Shown piece by piece: positions 1 to 6,735 of a stretch of DNA of 64,000 bases. The DNA is from Elusimicrobiota bacterium. GTDB lineage: Bacteria > Elusimicrobiota > Elusimicrobia > UBA1565 > UBA9628. Under the pieces are notes generated by a model, which saw only the letters and a list, made by a program, of their open reading frames with translations, made no database searches and was not told the DNA's origin. The translations under genes were made by a program, and so were the position numbers. Position 1 is the stretch's first letter; every line of letters begins with the position of its first letter. The stretch is taken from contig JAGWUP010000001.1 of NCBI GenBank assembly GCA_028868375.1, forward strand, positions 62,001 to 126,000, in the 5' to 3' direction.

Positions 1-842
1 CCGCCCGCGCCCAGGATCTTTCCTCCTGCGGCGCCGGCCCGTCGCGCCGCGCGGTAGGCGGAGTCGATCGTTCCGTTGGAGATGCCGGAGGAGACGCTCT
101 TCTTGGCCAGCCAGGCCTCGTGCAGCAGCCCGCCGATGGAATCGACGCGCCCCCCTTGCAGCGCGCCGCGCGCTTCCTCGGCTAAGTCCCGCAGGCGCGC
201 CATCGCCGCCGCCTTGTGCGAGAGGCCGGAGCGGAAGCGCCGCAGCAGGGGGCCGGCGCGCCGCCGCACCCCGGTATAGAGCAGCAGCAGGCGCTCCCGC
301 AGCCGGGACAGGGTCCCCTCCGGAACGATCAGCGGGTCGACGCGGACCGACTCGTCCCCCAGAAATTCGATGAAGCGGAATCCCCCGTAGGCGGCGATGT
401 ACTGGTCCTGCTTGCCGATGGGCTCTCCCAAACGCCCCAGCTCGACCTCGCAGGCCTCCCGCGCAAGCTGCTCCGCCGAGACGTACTCTCCCTTGTAGGC
501 GTGCAGGGCGTGCAGCACGCCGACCGTGAAGCTGGATGAGGAGCCCAAGCCGGTGCCGCCGACGACGTCCGCCATCGAGGTGATCTCCAGGCCCTTGGTC
601 AGGCCGGTCAGCTTGAGGCACTCGCGCAGGATCGGGTGGCGGATGGCGCCGACCGAGCGGACCAGTTCCGTTCGCGAATACTTAAGGATGATCGAGTCGT
701 CGAAGTACTTGTTGACCGTCACGTACATGTACTTGTCGATCGCCGTCGAGACGACGGCCCCTGGCGAGCGGCGGTAATAGGCGGGCAGGTCGGTGCCTCC
801 GCCGGCCAGGGAGATCCGGAAGGGAGTGCGGGAGATGATCAC
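1..842 (-). CDS. hddA: D-glycero-D-manno-heptose 7-phosphate kinase, 3' end cut by window edge
   Basis: GHMP-family kinase that phosphorylates D-glycero-D-manno-heptose 7-phosphate at C1 in the GDP-heptose pathway. The first 18 residues carry the N-terminal RTPFRISLAGGGTD signature of HddA-type kinases, and the glycine/serine phosphate-binding loop (GGTGLGSSSS) lies at residues 95-104. The visible 280 codons end at GGKILGAGG, just inside the usual C-terminal motif, so only the last part is missing. The start is a GTG overlapping the hddC stop by four bases (GTGA). The adjacent hddC and gmhB support the assignment over other sugar kinases of the same fold. Confidence 0.88.
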   Translation of the reverse strand, partial: MIISRTPFRISLAGGGTDLPAYYRRSPGAVVSTAIDKYMYVTVNKYFDDSIILKYSRTELVRSVGAIRHPILRECLKLTGLTKGLEITSMADVVGGTGLGSSSSFTVGVLHALHAYKGEYVSAEQLAREACEVELGRLGEPIGKQDQYIAAYGGFRFIEFLGDESVRVDPLIVPEGTLSRLRERLLLLYTGVRRRAGPLLRRFRSGLSHKAAAMARLRDLAEEARGALQGGRVDSIGGLLHEAWLAKKSVSSGISNGTIDSAYRAARRAGAAGGKILGAG

Positions 843-1528
843 CGCTTCGTCTCCGTCGGCCGGAACCGCTCGAAGCGCTCCGGGGTGCCCAAATCCGCCA
901 AGATTCCGACGAGCGGGCAGCCGGCCAGCGGCAGGCCGCGGCGCAGGGCCTCCGGGAAAACGTCCCGCCCGAAGTCGCTGGGGCGCTTGTCCGGCGCCAG
1001 ATCGAGCAGGGAAGGCCTGACGATCCAGACCGCCGCCAAGGCCAGGTCGCCGCCGCGTAAGCCCTCCGGGTCTCGGTAGATCGCGCAAACGCGCCAGCCC
1101 TCCAAGCGCGCCAGGTCCGAATCGCGGGGATGATCCGTCCTCAATAGCGCCAGCGTGGCGCCAGCCTCCGGGTGGTCGCCGTGGCCGCGTAAAAGCGGAG
1201 CCAACTCCAGATCGGGATAGAGATCGCCGTAGACGACGAGGGCGTCCTGGTCCAGCCGCAGGTCCTTGACGCAGCCGGCGGTGCCGCGCGGCTGCGTCTC
1301 CACGCAATAGCGCAAGTCCAGCCCCCAGCGCTTGCCGGCGCCGCAATAGGAGCGGATCGCCTCGGCCTTGTGGCCCAGGCAGAGGGCGACCGTCGAGAAG
1401 CCGGCGTTCTTGAGCCATCTCAGTTGATGATCGATCAAGGGCTTGCCGGCCACCGCAAGCAGCGCCTTGGGCAGCGCCTCGCCGCCCATCCGCGTGCCCA
1501 GGCCCCCGGCCACGATGACAGGCAACAT
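839..1528 (-). CDS. hddC: D-glycero-alpha-D-manno-heptose 1-phosphate guanylyltransferase-like nucleotidyltransferase
   Basis: Nucleotidyltransferase of 229 residues expected to make GDP-heptose from heptose 1-phosphate and GTP. The N-terminus has the VIVAGGLGTRM nucleotide-binding motif (residues 4-14), then LPKALLAVAGKPL with the conserved lysine. A VYGDLYPDLE segment supplies the metal-binding aspartate region. I chose the ATG at 1528, directly before the Rossmann strand. An upstream start would add 17 residues with no homology-like character. A TATACT box lies 8 bases before this ATG. Between gmhB and hddA, heptose is the most likely sugar, but the base (GTP versus another) is inferred from context. 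Confidence 0.8.
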   Translation of the reverse strand: MLPVIVAGGLGTRMGGEALPKALLAVAGKPLIDHQLRWLKNAGFSTVALCLGHKAEAIRSYCGAGKRWGLDLRYCVETQPRGTAGCVKDLRLDQDALVVYGDLYPDLELAPLLRGHGDHPEAGATLALLRTDHPRDSDLARLEGWRVCAIYRDPEGLRGGDLALAAVWIVRPSLLDLAPDKRPSDFGRDVFPEALRRGLPLAGCPLVGILADLGTPERFERFRPTETKR

Positions 1529-1536
1529 TGCGCGGC

Positions 1537-1542
1537 AGTATA
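1537..1542 (-). promoter_or_regulatory. -10-like box TATACT before hddC
   Basis: TATACT is 8 bases upstream of the hddC ATG and directly after the gmhB stop. No Shine-Dalgarno is visible. The same 13-base core (GATATACTGCCGC) precedes the GT2 gene at 15963. No good -35 was found, so a leaderless internal promoter is only suggested. Confidence 0.4.
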
Positions 1543-2100
1543 TCAAAAACCTTTCCAGTACCCCCGGGCCGCGAGCCAACGCGCGGCCGCGGCGAGGTTT
1601 TTGAAGGCGCGGCGGGGGCGTACCCGGAACCTGCCGTCCCGTCCCCCCTTTCCGGTGCGCACCAAGAGGCCGACGCAGCCGGCGTTGCGGGCGGTCTTTA
1701 AGTCCGTCGTGGTGTCGCCGACGAAATAGCTGCGCGAAACGTCCAGCTTCAGACGACGCGCGGCTTCCTTAATAAGGGCCGTCCGGGGCTTGCGGCAGGC
1801 GCAGCCGTCCCGGGGACCGTGCGGACAGACAAAGAGCCCGTCCAGGCGCGCCCCTCGATCCCGCAGCTCGCGCCTCAAGCGCGCGTGGACCCGCGCCAAG
1901 GTCGACAATGACAGATAGCCGCGCGCCACGCCGGACTGATTGGTGATCACGACGACGCGCCAGCCGGAGCGGCGCAGCAGGCGGACGGCCTGCGCCGCGC
2001 CCTTGAGCAGCCGGACCTGCTCCGGACGGCGCAGGTAGTTGACCTCGCGGATCAGCACCCCGTCCCGATCCAGGAAGGCGGCTGGGCGAAGATTGGACAC
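1543..2100 (-). CDS. gmhB: D-glycero-beta-D-manno-heptose 1,7-bisphosphate 7-phosphatase (HAD family)
   Basis: HAD phosphatase of 185 residues that removes the C7 phosphate from heptose bisphosphate in ADP- or GDP-heptose synthesis. The catalytic FLDRDG motif (DxD, residues 11 and 13) is at the N-terminus, followed by the TNQSG threonine motif. A CPHG...CACRKP zinc-binding loop is characteristic of GmhB, and VGDTTTDL supplies the acidic motif IV. I chose GTG at 2100, which gives the normal family length. An in-frame ATG at 2127 would overlap the divergent peroxidase start. A TAAACT box lies 5 bases before this GTG. gmhA is not in the window. Confidence 0.85.
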   Translation of the reverse strand: MSNLRPAAFLDRDGVLIREVNYLRRPEQVRLLKGAAQAVRLLRRSGWRVVVITNQSGVARGYLSLSTLARVHARLRRELRDRGARLDGLFVCPHGPRDGCACRKPRTALIKEAARRLKLDVSRSYFVGDTTTDLKTARNAGCVGLLVRTGKGGRDGRFRVRPRRAFKNLAAAARWLAARGYWKGF

Positions 2101-2125
2101 GGGACAGTTTACTACAATGCCCGCC
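2101..2125. promoter_or_regulatory. 25-bp divergent promoter between gmhB and the glutathione peroxidase
   Basis: The two start codons are only 25 bp apart. On the plus strand TACAAT (2113-2118) sits 7 bases before the peroxidase ATG. On the minus strand TAAACT (2111-2106) sits 5 bases before the gmhB GTG. Any -35 of one gene must lie inside the coding region of the other. Neither start has a Shine-Dalgarno, which is consistent with leaderless mRNAs. Confidence 0.45.
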
Positions 2126-2713
2126 ATGGACTGGTCCGACCGGCTGAAGCTTTCCACGGCCAGCCTGGCGTTCAAGGCGAAGCATGCGCTGCGGAAAAAG
2201 CCGCGGGGCAAACCGGCCAGCGGCGCCGCCGGGCGCATCTACGATTTCTCGATGACGACCAACGCGGGAGAAAAGCGCCCGCTAGCGGCCTACAAAGGCC
2301 GCGTGCTGCTGCTCGTCAACACCGCCTCGCTCTGCGGCTTCACGCCCCAATACGACGGCCTCAATGCACTGGATCGCCGCTACCGCGCGCGCGGCCTCAG
2401 CATTCTGGCTTTCCCCTGCAACGACTTCGGCTCCCAGGAGCCGGGCAGCGACGCGCAGATCCGGGAGTTCTGCCGCTCCCGCTACTCGATAGGCTTCGAT
2501 CTGTTCTCGAAAATCTCGGTCCGCGGCCCGGCGATCCATCCCCTCTATCGCTTTTTGACCGCCGAGTCCGGCTTCGACGGCGAGATCGGCTGGAACTTCG
2601 AGAAGTTTCTGGTCGACCGGGAGGGCCGCGTGATCGCGCGCTTTGCCTCGGAGGACGCCCCGAAGGGCAAGGCTATCGTCGCCGCCGTCGAGAAGGCGCT
2701 CGCTGCGGGCTGA
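2126..2713 (+). CDS. Glutathione peroxidase family protein (thiol peroxidase)
   Basis: Peroxidase of the GPx family, expected to reduce hydroperoxides with glutathione or more likely thioredoxin. It is a Cys form: the peroxidatic cysteine is residue 70 in VNTASLCGFTPQY. Glutamine 104 lies in FGSQEPG and tryptophan 156 in GWNFEKFLVD, completing the classic triad with the following Asn. It has about 35 extra basic residues before the fold and no convincing signal peptide. ATG 2126 was chosen because a TACAAT box lies 7 bases upstream. ATG 2117 is the alternative. The last 41 bases overlap the convergent small gene at 2673-2870. Confidence 0.87.
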   Translation: MDWSDRLKLSTASLAFKAKHALRKKPRGKPASGAAGRIYDFSMTTNAGEKRPLAAYKGRVLLLVNTASLCGFTPQYDGLNALDRRYRARGLSILAFPCNDFGSQEPGSDAQIREFCRSRYSIGFDLFSKISVRGPAIHPLYRFLTAESGFDGEIGWNFEKFLVDREGRVIARFASEDAPKGKAIVAAVEKALAAG

Positions 2714-2870
2714 GCGCGGGGGCATCGTCGTCGGGCTCGTCTCCCAGCCCGTCGCTCTCCGGCTGGTCCAGCTCGCTCGGCTCCGCCTCCACGTCGCCAT
2801 AGGTCCGCTCCTCGTCAAGGCGGCAGTCATCCTGCAGCCCGCGCACGAGGCCCGGCCCCTTATCAGACAT
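2673..2870 (-). CDS. Small acidic hypothetical protein (65 aa)
   Basis: I do not recognise this protein. It is 65 residues, rich in Asp and Glu (residues about 14-50), and ends in a run of arginines. Coding is supported mainly by the best Shine-Dalgarno in the region: AAGGAGG with a five-base spacer before the ATG. A hairpin (2881-2900) lies immediately upstream of that ribosome binding site. There is one cysteine and no membrane segment or signal peptide. It lies downstream of, and on the same strand as, the exported TldE-like and TldD-like genes, 188 bp away. Its 3' end overlaps the peroxidase gene on the other strand. Confidence 0.6.
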   Translation of the reverse strand: MSDKGPGLVRGLQDDCRLDEERTYGDVEAEPSELDQPESDGLGDEPDDDAPALSPQRAPSRRRRR

Positions 2871-2880
2871 GTCCACCTCC

Positions 2881-2900
2881 TTGCCGCCCTCTAGCGGCAA
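2881..2900 (-). promoter_or_regulatory. Hairpin adjoining the Shine-Dalgarno of the small acidic gene
   Basis: A perfect 7-base inverted repeat (TTGCCGC / GCGGCAA, 6-base loop) ends at the base before the GGAGG of the small gene at 2870. On the mRNA it would form a stem next to the ribosome binding site and could modulate translation. Confidence 0.4.
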
Positions 2901-2929
2901 CTGAGTGTACTATAACGACCGCGCGCCAA

Positions 2930-2954
2930 GGGTCCTGGAGTAAACTTAGGACCC
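2930..2954. promoter_or_regulatory. Inverted repeat, possible operator
   Basis: A perfect 7-base inverted repeat (GGGTCCT / AGGACCC) has an 11-base centre. It lies just upstream of a possible minus-strand -10 (TATAGT, near 2911), covering where the -35 of the small acidic gene would be. The rest of 2955-3058 contains no gene I can support. A further short palindrome at 3035-3051 follows the TldE-like stop but lacks a T-run. Confidence 0.35.
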
Positions 2955-3058
2955 GGCCAGATGAGCGATTAGGGCGGTTGGATCGACGAGTTTAGGGAGG
3001 GTGTAGTTCCAGCCGCCCCGATGGCCCCTTGCTTGCATGGGCGCGCCATGCCAGCGCA

Positions 3059-5020
3059 TCATTCCGGCCAGCCGGAGCCGAATCGCGCGCGGTAAAGCGG
3101 TTGCGGCATGGTGGGGACGAGGACCTTCTTGTCGACCGGCCTGCCGGCCGCCAAGCGCTCGACGGCCGCATCAAGCCGCCGCAGGGCCTCGCCGAGAGCC
3201 TTGAGGCTTGGGGCCCGCACCTTGAAATCGAGGACGGCATCCGGGCCATTAAGGCGGCGCCGCGAGTCTTCTATCCCCCCCGCGACCACGGGCGGCGGCA
3301 GGCGGCCTAAGCCATGGATGACGTAGCGCTGGACCTGGACGAAGGCCAGCCTAGGCACGAACGGGATGCCCCGCTCGCCGCTCGCGCCGCCGCGCGCGGG
3401 CGGCGGAAGGATCGGCCCTTTCTCGGGGACGCTCTCGGAGCGCTGCAGCTCGGCATCGGCGATCAGCAGGCTTGGGGAGACGACGGAAATCGGGGCGCCG
3501 TACATCATATCGGTGGCCCGCTGGTCGCGGCCCGCCGCCAGGATGTTGCCAAGAAGGGCCAAGGGCGTGCCGACCAAATCGAGGTCTCGGACCAGGGTCA
3601 GCTCGCCCGTGCGCGCGTCGACCAGCTCGACGCGCGCCGCCAAGACGCGCACCGACGCTTGCCCGGAAGCGTTCTGCTGCTGCGAGACGCTCCGCAAGCC
3701 GCGCACCCAGAGCCCGTACGGCTTGCCCAGCCGGCGGCAGAGCCGGCGCAGGCGCTCGAGCAGCGCCTCCTGCGAAAACGGCTTGGAGGAGCTAAAGAAC
3801 AACGATCCCGGCAGGCCACGGGGCGCGTCGCCCGCGAAGGCGCGGCCGTGGCCGTTGGAGTGCTCGCGCCCGACGATCAGGTAGCGCGACAGCAGCGCGT
3901 CCTTGAGCACGCCGCCCTCGATCAAGTCGACGCGCCGCGGGGGCAGGCCTTGATCGTCGAACTCGTAGTGGCCTGCCAGCGGCTTGCCGTTGAATTCGGC
4001 CCGGGTCGGGTCGTCCATAAGGGAGAACTCCGGCGGCAGCACCGCCTTTCCCAGCTCGCCGCCGAAGGTCCGCGCCCCCTCGGGATTGCGCAAGGCCTCC
4101 CCGGAGAGGCGCAGCCCCGCCGAGAAGACGACGGCGGCGGAAACGGACGGGTCCAGCAAAGCGGGAGCCGAGAAGGGGGAGGTCGTGCGCGCCAAGCGCA
4201 GGTCGGAAAGCTCCCCCAGCATGCGGCGCGCGGCGGACTTGACCTGCTCGATACCGGGAAGGCCGCGCGGGCTGGCGGCCAGGAATTTTCGCGAGGCGGA
4301 CAGCGTGGTGCCGTCGGGGGAGCGCTCGCTGGCTTCCAGATCGACCTGCGCCACGTCCCGACCGAAATCCACCGCGCTGCCCTCGCTGTCGCGCAGGCGC
4401 GACCATTGCCGGCGCAGCCGCACCGAGACCTCCGCGGAGAGCAGTCCCGGCCTTGCCCGAAAAACCTTCCCTCCCGCCGAGCACAGCGCCGAAAGCGCCT
4501 CCGTTCGCCAGGGGGAAGGCGGACGCCCTTGGCGATGGACACGCGGCGGCTCGCGGCTTAGGTCGTCGGCGTCGTAGTCCGTCTTGCCGCGCAAGACGCG
4601 CAGCGCCTCCTTGCGCAGGTAGCCGGCCGCGGCCGCCTTGTAGGCCCCGTCCAGATGGCGCCACAAGACGTATCTGAGCGCGAACTCGTCGTCCGCGTAC
4701 GGCGCGGAGAAGGCCTGCGAATCCGTCCGGGCAACGAGCGGGTGGCTGTCGAAGGAGTAGTCGCCGACGCGCACGTCCGGCAGGATGAGGCGCTGACGAT
4801 AGCCGCCGGTGAAAACAGGGCTGCCCATCACGCAGCGCTGCTCCCAGGAGTCGACGTCGATCGCCGTCAAGCTGACGAAATAAGCCGGGGGATAGCCCTT
4901 TTCCTTCAACTGCGTCGTCGCGCGCCGCAGCGCGCTGGAAAGCGCTAGGTCCAGAGGGCCCGCGGCCGCGCGGGCGCCGGGCGCGAGCAATCCCGCAGCC
5001 AAAAGCAGCGCCGCCCTCAC
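3059..5020 (-). CDS. Exported TldE/PmbA-like protein lacking the zinc motif
   Basis: TldD/PmbA-family protein of 653 residues with an N-terminal signal-peptide-like stretch (hydrophobic residues 2-18), so probably exported. The family core is recognisable from LLDPSVSAAVV through the VGTPLALLGNI region, parallel to the neighbour at 5017-6735. The HExxxH helix of the neighbour is here FSAGLR and the distal cysteine is a tyrosine (MMYGAP), so it should not bind the catalytic metal. That resembles TldE in the cytosolic TldD/TldE heterodimer. It has roughly 100 extra C-terminal residues. The start is GTG 5020, overlapping the upstream stop by four bases. The longer open frame beyond it is only a shadow of the neighbour. 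Confidence 0.8.
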   Translation of the reverse strand: MRAALLLAAGLLAPGARAAAGPLDLALSSALRRATTQLKEKGYPPAYFVSLTAIDVDSWEQRCVMGSPVFTGGYRQRLILPDVRVGDYSFDSHPLVARTDSQAFSAPYADDEFALRYVLWRHLDGAYKAAAAGYLRKEALRVLRGKTDYDADDLSREPPRVHRQGRPPSPWRTEALSALCSAGGKVFRARPGLLSAEVSVRLRRQWSRLRDSEGSAVDFGRDVAQVDLEASERSPDGTTLSASRKFLAASPRGLPGIEQVKSAARRMLGELSDLRLARTTSPFSAPALLDPSVSAAVVFSAGLRLSGEALRNPEGARTFGGELGKAVLPPEFSLMDDPTRAEFNGKPLAGHYEFDDQGLPPRRVDLIEGGVLKDALLSRYLIVGREHSNGHGRAFAGDAPRGLPGSLFFSSSKPFSQEALLERLRRLCRRLGKPYGLWVRGLRSVSQQQNASGQASVRVLAARVELVDARTGELTLVRDLDLVGTPLALLGNILAAGRDQRATDMMYGAPISVVSPSLLIADAELQRSESVPEKGPILPPPARGGASGERGIPFVPRLAFVQVQRYVIHGLGRLPPPVVAGGIEDSRRRLNGPDAVLDFKVRAPSLKALGEALRRLDAAVERLAAGRPVDKKVLVPTMPQPLYRARFGSGWPE

Positions 5021-6735
5021 GGCCGGACCGCCTTGGCCTGCGCCGAGGCCTCGGGCTCTCCGAAAGGCGAGGGCAGGATGGGGGGCCGCGCCAGGTCCTC
5101 CGGCAGGCGCTGAAGCTCGACGCTCGAGATCAGCACGCTCGGCGCGATCTGATCGACCGGGACCACGCCCGACTCCGCGCCGCAGAAGAAGCCGTTGGCC
5201 AGGGTCTCGTCGTCGCCGGCGGCCACGATGCGGTTGAGCAGCGCCAGCGGCGTGCCGACCAGGCTGACTCCGCGCACCAGGGTCTGCGCGCCGGTTTTGG
5301 CGTCGACGCGGTAGACCCGGCGCGGCCGCACCTCCAGGGTCTGGGCGGCCTTGCGCGCGTTGGGGTTTTCCCCTCCGAAAGCGCCGACCAGAAGGAAACC
5401 GTAAGGTTTCCCCTCCTCGCGCGCCAAGGCCATCAAGCGCCGCTTGAGCTCGCGGCGGCCGACGGGACGCTCGGCCACGACCATCAGGTTGGCCATGCGC
5501 CCGGTGGGGCGATGGTCGGCGTCGGCGCGGCCGTGGCCGTTGGAGAAGGGAAAGCCGCGCACCGGCCATCGGGACATGAGGAAATTCCTCAGCACGCCGC
5601 GGTCGACCAGCACCACCCTTTGCGCCGGCACCCCCTCGTCGTCGAAGCGATAGAAGCCGTGCAGCGGTTGGCCGTCGAAGCTGGGCAGCGTCGGATCGTC
5701 CCGGAGGCTTAAGAAGGGCGGGATGATCCGCTTGCCGACCAGGTCGCGGAAGATCTGGCTTTCCTTGGGATCGCGCTGCCGCTGTCCCTCCAGCTTATGT
5801 CCCAGGGCCTCGTGGAAGAGCACGCCCGTCATCTCCGGATCGAGGATGGCGGGAGCGGCAGCGGGGGCCTGCGCCGGGGCCAGCCGCTCCGCCATCAGCC
5901 CGCGCGCCAAGGCGTCGGCGGCCTTGAGCAGCTCCCGCTCCGGGGGCAGATCGGAGAGGCGGCGCAGCATCCAGCGCTTCTGAACTGTCAGCAACATGCC
6001 GTCGGGAGCGCGCGTGACCGCCCAGAGGTCCAGGCTGCTCGGGACGTTCTCCTCGGGAACGGCCAAGCGGGTGCCCTCGCTGGTCAGAAGATAGCGTCGC
6101 GACCAGGAGAGCTGGAAAGCGGCGCGGCCGTCGTAGATGTACGGGTAGCGCCGGAACACCGCGGAGAGGCGCTCGGCCAAGGCTCCGGCCTTCTTTAGCT
6201 CCAGCTCCGGCGGCGCTTGCGCCTGGACGCAGCGCGTCGCGGCCTGGGCCGAGAAGTCGTCCAGCTTCTCGGGGCGGTAGCGCGTCAAGCGCTCCGCCCG
6301 CTTCTCCAAGTAGCCGGAAACGGCATCTTTATAGGCTTGGTCCGTGAGCTGCCACAGGCTCTCGCGCAGGGCCGCGGGAGCGAACCCGGCCTCTCCATGC
6401 CGGCCCTCGTAGCCCAGCTCGGTGTTGTCGAAGGCGCGCTCGCCGTAGCGCAACTCCACGAAGACATGCCGCCGCCGGCCGCGGGAACGGCTGACCAGGG
6501 AACCGAACGCGGCGGAGACCGCGGCGCGCCGCTCGTCGACGACTCGATAGGCGATGAAATACGGGGGGCCGTAGGGCTTAAGGCGCAGCCTCGAGAGAGA
6601 GCGCGCCATCTCGGCCGCCATCGGGGAGAAGACGTCCTGATCGGAGCAACATGGCTTGGCGCGCGCCGGCGCGGCGCAGCCCAGCGCCAAGGACAATCCC
6701 AAAAGCCGCGCAAGCCCGCCCGGCGAGCGAAGCAT
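5017..6735 (-). CDS. Exported TldD-like metalloprotease with HExxxH motif
   Basis: TldD/PmbA-family metalloprotease of 572 residues. Residues 1-26 form a signal peptide ending in ARA, so the enzyme probably acts outside the cytoplasm, unlike E. coli TldD. The active-site helix HEALGH is at 308-313 and the third ligand cysteine is at 518 in FFCGAESG, so the zinc site looks complete. The start ATG shares one base with the stop of the upstream Wzy_C/TPR gene (TAATG), and the 3' end overlaps the TldE-like partner by four bases. The pair is likely to form a heterodimer. TldD/E cut peptides or modified peptides; the substrate here is unknown. Confidence 0.83.
   Translation of the reverse strand: MLRSPGGLARLLGLSLALGCAAPARAKPCCSDQDVFSPMAAEMARSLSRLRLKPYGPPYFIAYRVVDERRAAVSAAFGSLVSRSRGRRRHVFVELRYGERAFDNTELGYEGRHGEAGFAPAALRESLWQLTDQAYKDAVSGYLEKRAERLTRYRPEKLDDFSAQAATRCVQAQAPPELELKKAGALAERLSAVFRRYPYIYDGRAAFQLSWSRRYLLTSEGTRLAVPEENVPSSLDLWAVTRAPDGMLLTVQKRWMLRRLSDLPPERELLKAADALARGLMAERLAPAQAPAAAPAILDPEMTGVLFHEALGHKLEGQRQRDPKESQIFRDLVGKRIIPPFLSLRDDPTLPSFDGQPLHGFYRFDDEGVPAQRVVLVDRGVLRNFLMSRWPVRGFPFSNGHGRADADHRPTGRMANLMVVAERPVGRRELKRRLMALAREEGKPYGFLLVGAFGGENPNARKAAQTLEVRPRRVYRVDAKTGAQTLVRGVSLVGTPLALLNRIVAAGDDETLANGFFCGAESGVVPVDQIAPSVLISSVELQRLPEDLARPPILPSPFGEPEASAQAKAVRP

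Noticed and set aside
3035-3051. Palindrome GCATGG/CCATGC after the TldE-like stop as a terminator
   Set aside because: The stem is only six bases and no T-run follows on either strand.
5021-5569. 183-codon upstream extension of the TldE-like gene
   Set aside because: It lies wholly within the TldD-like gene in another frame and lacks family sequence; the GTG at 5020 with a signal peptide and a GTGA overlap is the natural start.
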